From Aselliscus stoliczkanus (lineage: Eukaryota > Chordata > Mammalia > Chiroptera > Hipposideridae): a DNA stretch of 64,000 nt. Shown here piece after piece: positions 36,719-48,237 of the stretch. The notes below the pieces were generated by a model. The model was given only the letters and a program-made list of their open reading frames with translations, did no database searches and had not been told where the DNA came from. The stretch is taken from the NCBI GenBank assembly GCA_033961575.1, contig CM066731.1, positions 84,713,501 through 84,777,500 on the forward strand, written 5' to 3'. Numbering within the stretch: position 1 is the stretch's first letter; each line of letters starts with the position of its first letter. The translations under genes and the position numbers were made by a program.

Positions 36719-36870
36719 TTATCTATCTAATCTATGGTTTGTATCACACAATTAGAATATAAACTCCTGTCACAGGGATTTTTTGTCTGTCTTGTTATCT
36801 GCAATTACTCAGTATATACCAGACAAATAAAGTAGGCACTCAATAAATAATTGAATATTGTAAATATTAA
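36455..36870 (+). mobile_element. L2 LINE 3' end split by a microsatellite
   Basis: It contains 'CATCTGGAATAATG', then a tetranucleotide tract, then 'ATATAAACTCCTGTCACAGG' and 'AAAGTAGGCACTCAATAAAT', in L2 order. Confidence 0.65.
36640..36728. repeat. (ATGT)n(ATCT)n compound microsatellite
   Basis: About nine ATGT units switch abruptly to about thirteen ATCT units inside the L2 relic. Confidence 0.97.
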
Positions 36871-37075
36871 TGCATGATATATAATAATTTAATTAAAAAT
36901 TATAACATGGTATATAATATAATAACTTTAAAATTAAATATTTAGTATAATCTTTAATGTGGAGCTAAAGATGCTTTCTTTAAATAGTTATTTGTTAGCC
37001 AAATGAGATGGTTCATGCACTTAATAAAATGCATAATTTATAATAAAAATACTATTATTATTCCTTCATGAAAAT

Positions 37076-37549
37076 CTATTTTAAAATAAAATAATTTTTT
37101 GATTCAAAATATTGTTTACTTCTCATCCTCTTACCAAAGAAAATGTGCCAACTTCTTCCCAAGCTTGAGTAGAGGAGAGTGTAAATGAGTTTAGAAAGTA
37201 CCAAGTGATAAACTTTAAAGTACTTCTGCACTGGGTCTTTGGAAAGTAGTTTTTTGCTTTGAAAGATATATCTGAATTTTACTGAATATTGACAGTAACT
37301 CTTAGAATCAAGGAAGAGAATGCCTCCTCTGCCCCAGTGGAAGAGAAGGAAATGACACTGATCAGGAAGACAAACCTTGTGGTAGAGATGCTCCATGATA
37401 TGAGCAAATCTGAAGGGTAGCTCTTTGGTGTGGTTCATTGTTTTTTGGACTAATTTGAAGACCTCTTCTTTTTCTTCCCTCTCAAAGCTCATGTAATGAT
37501 ACAGACCTAGACACAATATACCAAGGGTACCAATAAAATGTAGACACAT
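37076..37549 (-). other. unidentified 157-codon open frame
   Basis: The frame starts MCLHFIGTLGILCLGLYHYM, a strongly hydrophobic stretch compatible with one membrane segment. A charged patch (EREEKEEVFKLVQK) follows, then a mixed basic C-terminus. It is long for AT-rich non-coding DNA. I recognise no family. No promoter, splice sites or poly(A) signal were established, and a Tc1-type transposon end abuts its start. It may be an old coding remnant or chance; I lean to chance or remnant. Confidence 0.2.
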
Positions 37550-37554
37550 GACTT

Positions 37555-37680
37555 GAATTCATCTTTTGTTATCAGTATGTATTGAGTATTACAATTTTAA
37601 TACAGTTTTTTTCCTTTGTTAAAATATGTATACATTTTTTTTTGGCACCGTCTGTAAACTGCCACACATTGCCTTAAAAG
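37555..37680 (+). mobile_element. end of a Tc1/mariner-like element
   Basis: It matches the reverse complement of the element at 60866-61101: 'TATTGAGTATTACAATTTTA', 'ATACAGTTTTTTTCC' and 'GTATACATTTTTTTTTGGCA' with the terminal CCGTCTGTA. Only the 3' half is present. Confidence 0.75.
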
Positions 37681-38019
37681 AGGACTGTCAATCTAAAAGG
37701 ACATGAGCAACATAATGAAGCATCTGAGGTGGGTGGTTAGGATAACTTCCTTCAATGATCAGAAATTGAAAATTTACATAAATCCAGAGGCCAGAGAGAT
37801 TCTATGAATGAGAACAGTAATAGCAGCAGGGAATGATAATGCCTGTATCCATTTGAAAGTGAATACTCTGCCTGGGTGTATCCTGATTCCCACGCCCTCC
37901 CCACTTCTTTGTTTTAGTATTCATATTCCTATTTGTATTCTTATTGTTCCTAATGCTGACTATATAGAGCATGTCTCTGCACAGATGCCAGGAAGTTTTA
38001 AGACTTGAGTGTATAATCT

Positions 38020-38331
38020 TTATCTGGCCAGATGGAAAATTATTTCCCTGGAGGAAAATAATAGGGGGCCTGCAAATGCACCCAAATGCTTCAGATTGAA
38101 GCTAAAGGGACCAGAGCAGTCCTCACAGATGAGACCATGAGTGGTCTCACCCACTTCTTCAGGGTAGGAGACCACACAAGGCTTAGCGGCCAAAGACCTG
38201 ACTAGGTAACACTGTGTGTTGAGGGACCTGGAGCATTCTCTGATATGCTTTACAAGTACCTGAAGAGTACGTAGCTGCTCAAGGATTATGGAATTTACAG
38301 TGCTAATACATTTTATAAAGCCAAGTTCCAA
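38020..38331 (-). other. unidentified 103-codon open frame
   Basis: It runs from MELGFIKCISTVNSI to a stop after IIFHLAR. The composition is protein-like (VSYPEEVGETTHGL, CEDCSGPFSF) but there is no family I can name. It lies about 470 bases upstream, in minus-strand sense, of the 157-codon frame, so both could be remnants of one gene. That link is inference only. Confidence 0.18.
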
Positions 38332-39625
38332 AACTAAATAAAATGAAATGTCAAGGTTTTTGAGTTATTGCCTATTTTTATTTACCTGTATTTTGTAGCT
38401 CTATTATTGCAAATCTTTCATCTCTGTGTGATTCAGTGATCTACAGTACTTGGATTTGGCCAGAATTTACTGAGTGTTTGGGGAATAGTACTAACTACTA
38501 TGTTGAGAAGTGGAAAATCCCTAGTGATCAAGACATGGCTCCAAATGAAAGGGTTGTATTAGCTAACTGAAGGTAAATCTGAATAATATTGTGTTGTAAT
38601 ATGGTTCAATAAAGCTATAAAAATGTAGAATAAGTAATAACTAAAACTGAATGAATTCAGGAAAAGACAGGATTTTGATAGATAAAACTGAGAAAGTCAT
38701 TTTAAGGCATAGTCATTTGTTTTCTGCTTGAATGATATTTAGAAACATCAGGTATACTATGTTTTACCTCTCACCAAACTCTGTTCTCTTAGTCACTAAT
38801 ATAGTGTGTAATTACTTCCTTGTTTTCTTTTCAACACAAAGCATAGCTATAATACTGTGTGAAATATACTATTAAAACATAAATAATATTCCCCAAATAC
38901 AAAATTTTCCCTTTAACCCAAAATGAGTAGTCGAAGCAATAATAGCATTTTGTAAAAAAAAATCATACACAATTATTAGCAGAAAATGCATACTTAACCA
39001 GCAATAACAAATAACTAAAAAAATATCACTCTCCACGATACTCCTCCCCTCTCACAATTACCTTGTTAAATCATTCCTCAACTTCAATTAAATGCTTTAA
39101 TAATCTTTCTGGTTTAACAAGTTAGATTCTTTTACATTTAAATCACCTGCACAACAAAATTATATATAACACTGAGTGTTTTAAAAAATAACTCATTGAT
39201 TGGATGTGTAGAGTTCGTATTACATATGGCACCTGCAGTGTTGGAATTCTTTGGGGCAACATTAGTCCAATGTTTGGCATGCAACTCATTTTGGATTGTT
39301 CGATGTATGGTCAGATGGATGCTACAAACATTTGGATGCCTATGAGAGGCCCTTGTGACTTTGTGACTGGTGTTAAAACCAAAATGCTGGTAAGTTGTTA
39401 AATAATTATAATAGGCATCATTTATTAAAAAATTTCTGAGTGTTACACAAATCTTGAATCTTTTATAATAGCTTATTTGGTTGTTTTTCTTATTGTACAC
39501 TTGAAGTCTAAGAGAAATTATGAATCTTGCACAATGTCACAAATATAGAACATAAGTGACAAGAGTGAAGATCCAAACCCAGAACTGTATAATGAAAAAT
39601 ATATGATTTTTCCCCAATATATCAC
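38332..39625. other. unassigned AT-rich sequence
   Basis: No named repeat. A 120-codon minus-strand frame (39138-39500) and a 65-codon plus-strand frame have no motifs. Confidence 0.4.
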
Positions 39626-40089
39626 TGTTGTAGGCAAAATAATGGCCCCAAAAGATTTTCACATTCTCATTCCTGGATCCCTTGAATATATTACATAACA
39701 AGAAGGAACTCAGATTGCTAATAATCTGACATTAAAATAAACATATTATTGGACTACCTTTGTGGTCCCAATGTAAACACAAGAGTCCTTAAATGAGGAA
39801 GAAGAAAGCAGAATAATAGGACCAGATAGAAGGAATCATAGGAAAGACTCAACTGATTATTATTGGCTTTGAATATGTGCCAAGTTCATGAGTCAAGGAA
39901 TGTAGCCAACCTCTGCATGCAGGAAAAGAAAGAAACTGGATCCTTCTTAGGGTTTCCCAAAAGAAATGCAGCCCTGCTAAGATCTTGATTTAGCCCAATG
40001 ATACCCATTTCTGACATCTGACCTTCAGAAACGTAAGGTATGAACGTTGTTTATTGTAATTTGTTACAGCAGCAAAACAAACTAATACA
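39626..40089 (+). mobile_element. MLT1-type MaLR solo LTR
   Basis: It begins TGTTGTAGGCAAAATAATGG, contains 'ATGTAAACACAAGAGTCC', 'AATGCAGCCCTGCTAAGATC' and 'TTGTTACAGCAGC', and ends CTAATACA. This is the canonical MLT1 order from TG to CA. The flanking pentamers ATCAC and ATGAC look like an eroded 5-bp TSD. There is no internal region. Confidence 0.85.
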
Positions 40090-40448
40090 ATGACTTTGCT
40101 TCTCCATTGATAGAAGTGGCATTCTTTTGTGCCTGATAGAAAGTCATCATGGCATAGGAATGCAACTGAAGATAGGTAGGGGAATTAATCTAAAAGAAAA
40201 TGGCAGATAAGAGGTAAGAGCAAATGATAGTGCTTTTAGTTGCATATTGAGAGGTAAGAGCAAACAGGAAATCTGGAGCTAAAAGATGCAGTAATGAGCC
40301 TTAATCATATTAAATGTTGAACAAATATTTGCTTAATGGAAAAATAAAATGATGAATGGATAAAAAACCTGCAGACCAGTACCAATTTATATTTCACCAA
40401 TCTTAAAGAAAGATAATTGCTAATTTTAAAGGTGAATATGGTATCCAC
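40090..40448. other. unassigned spacer before the L1
   Basis: It contains a dispersed repeat of GAGAGGTAAGAGCAAA (near 40210 and 40249). Nothing else was seen. Confidence 0.4.
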
Positions 40449-40982
40449 TGTTTTTTTTAACTCTTATTGTGAAATAAACATTTTTTAAAAATTAGTTTCA
40501 AGTGTACAATGCAGTGCAATGGTTATACTTTTTATCCCTCAAAATGACAACCCAGTCCCCGATTTGCAACCCCTCCCCCCATATCATGCACATCTATGAC
40601 AATTCCCTTGACCCCACCCCACACTATACGCCACATATACACATTCAACCATATACACATTCAACCATAGTTGGCATACAACATTATACAACATCAGCCC
40701 CAGGTATACAGTGCAGTGATCAAGTCTCCACTCCATCCATGAAGTGGTTTCCCCAACACGACATGTGATCACCTGACACCCCATAAAATATTTACAACAT
40801 TATTAATTATATTCCCCGAATTGTCTTTCATATCCCTGTGGCAATATTGCAGTTACCCATCTGTGCTGTTTAATCTATTTCCCTTCTCCCTCATCCCCAC
40901 CTCCCTCCCAACTAGCAACCATCAATTTTTCCTCTATATCTATGAGACTGTTTCTGGTTACTTTGCTCATTCATTTAGTTTT
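40449..40982 (-). other. L1 3' UTR
   Basis: It lies between the ORF2 stop and the A-tract. A 17-base unit containing ATATACACATTCAACC is repeated in tandem near 40635-40670. The terminal poly(A) appears as a T-run on the plus strand. Confidence 0.75.
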
Positions 40983-43900
40983 TCAGATTCCACATATAAG
41001 TGAGATCATATGGTATTTGTCTTTCTCTGACTGACTTATTTCACTTAACGTAATAGTCTCTAGGTCCATCCATATCATTGCAAATGGTACAATTTCATCC
41101 TTCTTTATAGAAGAGTAATACTCCATTGTATAAATGTACCACAGTTTCTTAATCCAGTCGTCTACCGATGGGCATTTAGGTTGTTTCCAAGTCTTGGCTA
41201 TTGTAAATAGTGCTGCAATAAACATAGGGGTGCATATATTTTTCTGAATTAGTGTCTTGGATTCCTCTGGGTAGATACCCAAGAGTGGAATTGCTGGGTT
41301 ATACAGTAGTTCCATTTCCAGTTTTTTGAGATACCTCCATACTGATTTCCATAATGGCTGCACCAATCTGCAGTCCCACCAATGGTGCACCCGGTTTCCC
41401 TTTACTCCACAGCCTCACCAATACTTGTTGTTTGTTGATTTATTGATGATAGCCATTCTGACTGGAGTGAGGTGGTATCTCATTGTGGTTTTTATTTGCA
41501 TTTCTCTAATGATTAGTGAGGTTGAACATTTTTTCATATGCCTGTTGGCCATCTGTATGTCCTCTTTAGAAAAATGTATCTTCATATCTTCTGCCCATTT
41601 TTAAATTGGGTTGTTTGTTTTTTTTGGTGCTGAGTTGAATGAGAGTTTTATAAATTTTGTATATTAACCCATTATCAGATATATCATTGGCAAATATTAT
41701 CTCCCATTCAGTAGGCTGCCTTTTTGTTTTATTGATTTCTTTTGCTGTGAAAAAACTTTTAAGTTTGATGCAATCCCATATTTTCATTTTTTCCTTTTAT
41801 TTCCCTTGCCCATGGGGATATATCAGTAAAAATATTACTCAGCGTAATGTCTACAAATTTGCTCCGTATGTTTCCTTCTAGAAGTTTTATGATTTTAGGT
41901 CTTACATTTAAGTCTTTAATCCATTTTGAGTTTGTTCTCATATATGGTGTAAATAGGTGGTCCATTTTCATTTTTCTGCATGTGTCAGGCCAATTTTCCC
42001 AGCACCATTTATTGAATAGACTATCTTTACTCCAATGTAAATTATTGCTTCCATTGTCATAGATTAAATGACCATATATGGATGGGTTTATTTCTGGACT
42101 CTCCATTCTGTTCCATTGGTCTATCTGTCTGTTTTTATGCCAGTACCAAACTGTTTTGATTACTGTAGCCTTGTAGTGTGACTTGATGTTGGGTAGCGTG
42201 ATACCTCTCCCATTTTGTTCTTATTTCTCTAGATTGCCATGGCTATTCAGGGTCTTTTATGGTTCCATATAAATTTTAGGATTATATCTTCTATTTCTGA
42301 GAAAAATGTCCTTGGTAGTTTGACTGGAATTGCATCGAATCTATATATTGTCTTAGTCAGTATTGATATTTTAGCTATATTAATTCTTCTTATGCATGAA
42401 CATGCTATGTTTTCCATTTGTTTGTATCTTCTTTAATTTCTCTCTTCAAGGTCTTATAATTTTCTGTGTACAGGTCTTTTACTTCTAAGGTTAAATTCAT
42501 TCCTAGTGATTTTATTGTCTTTGAAGCAATTGTAAAAGGGATTGATTTCCTGATTTATTCTTCTGATAGTTTATTATTGGTGTATACAAGTGAAAAACTG
42601 ATTTCTGAATATTAATTTTGTATCCTGCTACCTTAATAAATTTGTTTATTAGTTCTAGCAGTTTTTTGGAGGAGACTTTGGTATTCTCTCTGTATTGTCA
42701 TCTTCATATAATGACGATTTTACTTCCTCCTTTCCAATCTGGATGCCTTTTATTTCATTTTCTTGTCTGATTGCTGTGGCTAGAACTTCCAGAACTGTGT
42801 TGAATAGAAGTAGTGAATGTGGGCTGCTTTGTCTTATTACTGATCTTAAGGGGAAAGCTTTTAGCCTTTCCCCATTGAGTACAGTGTTTGCTGTGGGCTT
42901 ATCATATATGGCTTTTATTATGTTGAGATATGATCCCATTATTCCCAGTTTGTGAAGTTTTTATCATAAATGGCTGCTGGATTTTGTCGAATGCCTTTTC
43001 TGCATCTATTGATATGATCATATGATTTTTATTTTTCATTTTGTTAATGTGATGTATTATGTTAATTGATTTGCGGATATTGAACCAACCTTGCATACCA
43101 GGAATGAATCCCACTTGATCGTGGTGTATGATCTTTTTAATGTGATGCTGAATTCGGTTTGCTAATATTTTATTGAGGATTTTTGGCTTTATGTTCACTA
43201 GGGATATCAGCCTGTAGTTTTCTTTTTTTGTAATATCTTTGTTTGATTTTTGGATCAGAGTAATAATGGCCTCATAAAATGTGCTTGGGAGCCTTTCCTC
43301 CTTCTGTATTTTTTGGAATAGTTTGAGGAGAATAGGTATTAATTCTTTTTTGAATGTTTTGTAAAATTCACCTGTGAAGTCATTTGGGCCAGGACTTTTG
43401 TTTCTTGGAAGCTTGTTGATTACTGATTGAATTTCTTTGGTAGTAATCAGTCTGTTCAGAGTTTCTGTTTCTTTTTTATTCAGACTTGGTAGATTCTATG
43501 CTTCTAGAAATTTATCCATTTCTTCCACATTGTCAAATTTGTTGGCATGTAGTTGCTCATAGTTTTTCTTAATATTTTCTGTCTTTCTGTGGTATCTGTT
43601 GTCACTTATCTTTCATTTCTGATTTTATTAATTTGGGTCCTTTCTTTCTTTTTCTTGATGAGTCTGGCTAATGGTTTGTCGATTTTATTTATCTTTCAAA
43701 AAACCAGCTCTTGGTTTCATTGATCTTTTGTATTGTTTTTATGGTCTCTATTTCGTTTAGTTTTGCTCTGGTCTTTATTATTTCCTTCCTTGTACTCCCT
43801 TTGAGCTTGTTTTGTTGTTATTTTTCCAGTTCCCTTAGTTGTAAAGATAGTCCGTTGATTTGAGATTGTTCTTGCTTCTTTAGGTAGGACTGCTTTGCTA

Positions 43901-45264
43901 TGAACTTCCCTATTAGGACTGCTTTTGCTGCATCCCAGAGATTTAGAGTCGTGGTGTTTTCATTTTAATTTCTCTCGAGGTATTCTTTTTTTTTTTTAAG
44001 ATTTTATTGGGGAATTGGGGTAGGGGAACAGCGTTGGGGAATCGGAGAAGGGGCACAAACAAGTTGCTGTCTTTTTGTTCTTCAGTTTAGTTGCAGAGGA
44101 TGTTGCTTCACTGGCCTATGTATTGGTACCCTCATTGCACTCTTCCCAGATGAGGCAGATCAGTCGCCGGCCTCTGGATGTCACTCACCATGGCTATTGG
44201 CAGCTCACGCTGGCTGCCAGCCACTCACACTGGCTGCTGGCCACTCACTGTAGCCTATGGCAGCCCATTGCAGCAGGGGTTGCAGCCTACTCTGTCACCG
44301 GGGCTCACAGAGCCCAGCTCCAGGTGGAGCTGTTGTTAGCTGTGGAGGGCAGTGTCACTGGCCCTCATATGTGGGATCCGAACCGGGGCTGCTGCCATCC
44401 CCAAACCAGCTCTTAACCAATGCGCCACTCGACCGGCCCTCGAGGTATCTTTTGATTTCTTCCTTGATCTCATTTTTGACGCACTCGCTATTTAGTAGCA
44501 TGTTATTCAGCATCCATGTATTTGTGTGCTTTCTAGGTTCTTCTTATAATTGATTTCTAGTTTCTTAGCATTGTTGTCAGAGAAGAATGCTTGATATGAT
44601 TTCAGTCTTCTTAAGGATGTTGAGACTTGTTTTGTGGCCTAACATGTGGTCTATCTTGAAAAGTGTTCCATGTGCACTTGAGAAGAATGTATATTCTGTT
44701 GCTTCTGGTGAAATGCTCTAAAAATATCAATTAAATCTAGCTGTTCTAAAGTGTCATTTAAGGCACTTTAAGTCATTTAAGTGTCATTCTGTCTGGAGGA
44801 TCTGTCCATCGGTGACAACAGGGTGTTAAAGTCCCCTACTACGATAGTGTTACTGATAATCTCTGTCTTTATGTCTGTCAACATTTTTTTAATATATATT
44901 TAGGAGCTCCTCTGTTGGGTGCATAGATGTTTACTAGAGTTATGTCCTCTTGTTGAATTGATCCCTTTATTATTATGTAGTGCCCTTCTTTATCTTTTAT
45001 TGTAGTCTTCATTTTAAAGTCCATTTTGTCCGAAATAAGTATTGCTATCTCACCTTTTTTCTCATTTCCATTTGCGTGCAACATGTAATTCCATCCCTTT
45101 ACTTTCAGTCTGTGTGTGTCTTTTGATCTGAGATAAGTCTCTTATAGATAGCATATGCATGGGTCCTGTTTTCTTATCCACTCAGCCACTCTCTGTCTTT
45201 TGATTGCAGCATTTTGCCCATTTGCATTTAAAATGATTATTGATAGGTGCATATGTATTGCCAT
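40983..45264 (-). pseudogene. L1 ORF2 (endonuclease/reverse transcriptase), broken
   Basis: ORF2p nicks DNA and reverse-transcribes L1 RNA. The start ATG is at 45264 (MAIHMHLSIIILNANG). A TAA at 45144-45142 stops it after 40 codons. Endonuclease sequence continues at 44878-45084 (GHYIIIKGSIQQEDITLVNI...APN). The RT palm appears at 42902-43198 (DQVGFIPG...[11 protein letters not shown]) and its metal-binding box at about 42690-42700 reads YEDD instead of the usual FADD. The C-terminal domain is at 41759-42106 and 40983-41390 (ICTPMFIAALFTIAK). The span minus the SINE and its TSD gives about 1,270 codons, the normal ORF2 size. Several frameshifts separate these pieces. Confidence 0.9.
43986..44438 (-). 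mobile_element. long composite SINE (type B) inserted in L1 ORF2
   Basis: On the minus strand the head is GGGCCGGTCGAGTGGCGCAT and the tail is CCCCAATAAAATCTT. The TSD is CTCGAGGTAT (about 43974-43983 and 44439-44448). It has the same orientation as the L1. The internal GGCTGC-CAGCCACTCAC units are repeated more often than in sister copies. Open frames of 98-113 codons through it are by-products. Confidence 0.92.
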
Positions 45265-45320
45265 TTTGTTATTTGTATTTCTGGTCTTCCTGTGTTAGTT
45301 TGTTTTCCCCTTTCTTCCTT

Positions 45321-46213
45321 TTAAAAAAGCTCTTTTAACTTTTCCTGCAATGCAGGCTTGGTGGTAATGAATTCTTTAAAATTATTCTTTTCTGAGAAGC
45401 CCTTTATCCCTCCTTCAATTTTAAATGATAGCCATGCTGGATTCAGCAAACTTGGTTGTAAGCCTCTATTTTGCATCACTTTGAATATTTCCTGCCACTC
45501 TCTTCTGGCCTGCAGAGTTTCTGTAGACAAGTCAGCTGTTAGTCTTACAGGAGTTCCTTTGTATGTAACCTGCTGTCTTTCTCTTGCTGCTTTTAGGATT
45601 CTGTCTTTGTCTTTAACCTTTGTTGTTTTAACTGTGATGCGTCCTGGGTTAGGCCTGTTTGAGTTCAGCTTGTTTGGGATCTCTGCACTTCCTGGGCTTG
45701 TATGTCGATTTCCTTCACCAGGGTAGGGAAATTTTCAGCCATTATTTCTTCAAATACATTCTCAATCCCTTGCTTGTTCTCTTCTGCTTCTGGTATTCCT
45801 ATGATGTATTTGTTGTTGCACATGATGTTGTCCCACAGGTCTCTTAAACTATTTTCATTGATTTTTATTCTTTTTTTCTTTTTGTTGTTCCAACTGGGTG
45901 ATTTCTGCTATTTTGTCTTCTAAATCACTGATCCGATCCTCTGCTTCATCCAATCTACTGGTGATAGATTTCTGCAAGTGTGTTCTTCATTTCAGTTATT
46001 GTGTTCTTTAGTTCTGTTTTTGTTTTGTTTTGTTTTTATGATTTCCCTATCCTTCTTTATGTCCTCACTAATTTCCTTAAACATTCTTATCAGTGTTCTA
46101 AACTCTGTCTCTGAAATGTTGGATACCTCTGTTTCATTTAGTTGCCTTTCTAGAGGTTTCTTCTGATCTTTTCCTTGTGACATGTTTCTTTGTTTCTTCT
46201 TTCTGGCTGTCAC
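45321..46213 (-). pseudogene. L1 ORF1 (RNA-binding protein), broken
   Basis: ORF1p is the trimeric RNA chaperone of L1 particles. The N-terminus starts at 46213 with MTARKKKQRNMSQGKDQKK and a charged, coiled-coil-prone stretch (RMFKEISEDIKKDREIIK). The C-terminal domain is at 45321-45530 (ETLQARREWQEIFKVMQ ... TTKPALQEKL). The region between is in other frames. The total, about 893 bp, is close to a normal ORF1 of about 300 codons, and the 56-bp gap to ORF2 is typical. Confidence 0.88.
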
Positions 46214-47664
46214 TCTGTTGGTTGCTTCAATGTATTACATAGGTCACCTAGGAAAAAAAAAAGAAAAAAAAGAGGGAAAAAAAAACAAGCGAAAAGTAAG
46301 GAAAAAAAAGAAAAGGGTGGGCTTTTCGCCCTCTTTAATCTGCAGATCACTTGCTCAGCAATAGAGAGAGTCTTTGAGCGACTCAGCACCAGCTGTTGGG
46401 GGGAAGGGCTCAACCTGTCATGCACTGGCCTCCCTCTCAGGCTTGCAGTGAGCTTCCTGCAATCAGCTGCTGTGTGCTCTGGAACCGCGCACAGTACCAA
46501 AAATCCTCACAGGTTGTTGTGGGATGTCTGCTGCTGCAAAAAACCCTCTGTGGCCTACAGAGGTGGGGGCCAGGCTTCAGGGGCTCAGGGTGCCTCTGGT
46601 AACACAGCTCTAGGTGGGTGAGGCAGGCCCCCAGAACACCACAGGATGTGGTCAGTGACCCCCAGCAAGTCAGAACAGCATACACTCCTGCACCGGCAAC
46701 CAGCCCACACAAACTCGCCAGGAAAGCCTAGGTCAGATCATGCAGGCACACAGCTCATGACCGAATGCCCCAATGCTCCCGGTCTCAGCCTGACCCAATC
46801 AGCTTCTTGCAGATCAGGCTGAACAGCCCAACAGCCAATCACCATCCTGGCAACTGTGCACCTGCAGTGCAGAGAACGGGAACCCAAGATGGCTTGCACA
46901 CTCCCGTGTCTCAGTGAAAAGCCTGCTGGAGCCGGAGCACACCTGCCAAGTGTTCCCTGGCTATGCAGCACAAGCAGGGCGGACAGTGGAAATCCAAGGC
47001 TGCATGCGTGAGCACGCACACATGTACTCCTGTGCCAATTTCACCAGGCCAATGGGGTCCCAGATCTGACCCTTTGTGGTTGGGCCCAACCCTGAATAAA
47101 TGGAGCCCTCCTGTACATTACTCGTGTGCAAGCTCCACACCAGGAGAGCAGTGTTCCCAAAACCTCCAGCTCCCATGCCAAAGGCACTCAGTTCAGCACA
47201 TCCTCACAGGCTCCTGGGCCCCGGTTAACAGAGCTACTCCCTCCACCAGGGATCAGGTGAGTGTTTTCCAGTGACCAAGTCCATAAGTATGCCAGCCCCA
47301 CTACTTCTCTAGCCATCCTCAGCCTCACTGAGATGAGCAAAGAGAGTCCTCACTAATTTCTACTGCCAGCTATCGAAGAACTCCTCTTCCTGGCAAAGGA
47401 ACTCTGGGCTGGTGAGCTTGGTGTGCAGCCAGAGGGTCTCTCCCCCAATCGGAGAACACTCCCCACAGCTGGGGCGTCCCTCACGGGGTTTGCCGTCTCT
47501 CGTCTTCGCCCTTTCTACCAGATACTACGTGGCCTCCTCTTTAAGTCCTCTGTTTAGAGGTTGTGTTCATCTAGTGTTTCAGGAACTTCCGAGGTTGAAT
47601 GTGATATAAGTTATTTGTAATTTTGGTGTGATCCTAGGAGGCAGTTGGCACAGTGTCTGTCTCA
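46214..47664 (-). promoter_or_regulatory. L1 5' UTR (internal promoter region)
   Basis: A GC-rich island of about 1.4 kb in an AT-rich window, directly upstream of ORF1 on the minus strand. L1 5' UTRs hold an internal RNA polymerase II promoter, so this was probably the L1 promoter. A purine-rich A stretch (46250-46315 on the plus strand) separates it from the ORF1 start. Open frames of 62-143 codons occur on both strands because CpG-rich DNA has few stops. Confidence 0.72.
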
Positions 47665-48237
47665 GTATCCCATTCTTTTAATTTTAATTTCTTTTTTAAG
47701 TTCAAAGTCTTTCATATGATTTGTATGTTCTCTTTTGTGAATTATCTTTTGATTACTGAGAAATTAAGGTCTATTTAATTCCAATTTTGTAAGGTCCTTA
47801 GAAAGTATAGCTATTAACATTGTATTTAGCACAATTATTTTTTTTGCAAATATAATTTTCCAGTTTGTTGATTTTCTTTTAAATGTGTTTATAATACCTT
47901 TGAAACACAGACTTATTAAATATTTTGCAATTAAATCTGTTGGGTTTTCACTTTGGTGTGACTTCTTCCATTATTTTTAAACTGCAATCCTTCTAGGATT
48001 TGTTTTCGAATAATAAGTGAAGATAAAAATTATTATGTATTTAAAATAATTAACTTAATAGTTATAGTAGCATTTGTTAAATAATCTTCCTCCCTAATAG
48101 TTTATTATGATACTACGTTTAAAATACTTTATTACATTTGATATATTCTTGTTTCTTTTTAAAGTTATCTATTTTAGTTCATGGCCCTGTTTATTCTGTC
48201 ACCATTTACTATGCTAAAAATTATTATAGCTTTATAG

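Larger units (their letters stand above)
40449..47664 (-). mobile_element. near full-length L1 LINE, dead
   Basis: On the minus strand the order is a GC-rich 5' UTR (47664-46214), ORF1 (46213-45321), ORF2 (45264-40983), a 3' UTR and an A-tract (T-run at 40451-40458). It is about 7.2 kb, or about 6.75 kb without the SINE at 43986-44438. L1 moves by target-primed reverse transcription, and most copies lose their 5' end; this one keeps it. Frameshifts and stops break both ORFs, so it cannot move. A possible short TSD (GTATCC at 40441 and 47665) is too weak to rely on. The 5' boundary is uncertain by some tens of bases. Confidence 0.88.

Noticed and set aside
36640..36728. CRISPR-like regular repeats
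   Set aside because: Tetranucleotide microsatellite with no spacers. No repeat-spacer array exists anywhere in the window.
44740..44795. Small internal duplication (GTGTCATTTAAG) in L1 ORF2
   Set aside because: It is real but very short, and likely simple slippage within a dead L1, so of little interest.
40983..45264. Possibly active L1 reverse transcriptase
   Set aside because: A stop after 40 codons of ORF2, several frameshifts, a changed RT box and a SINE insertion rule out activity.
40441..47670. GTATCC as a confident L1 target-site duplication
   Set aside because: Only six bases agree before the flanks diverge, and the 5' edge of the L1 is not fixed, so the match could be chance.
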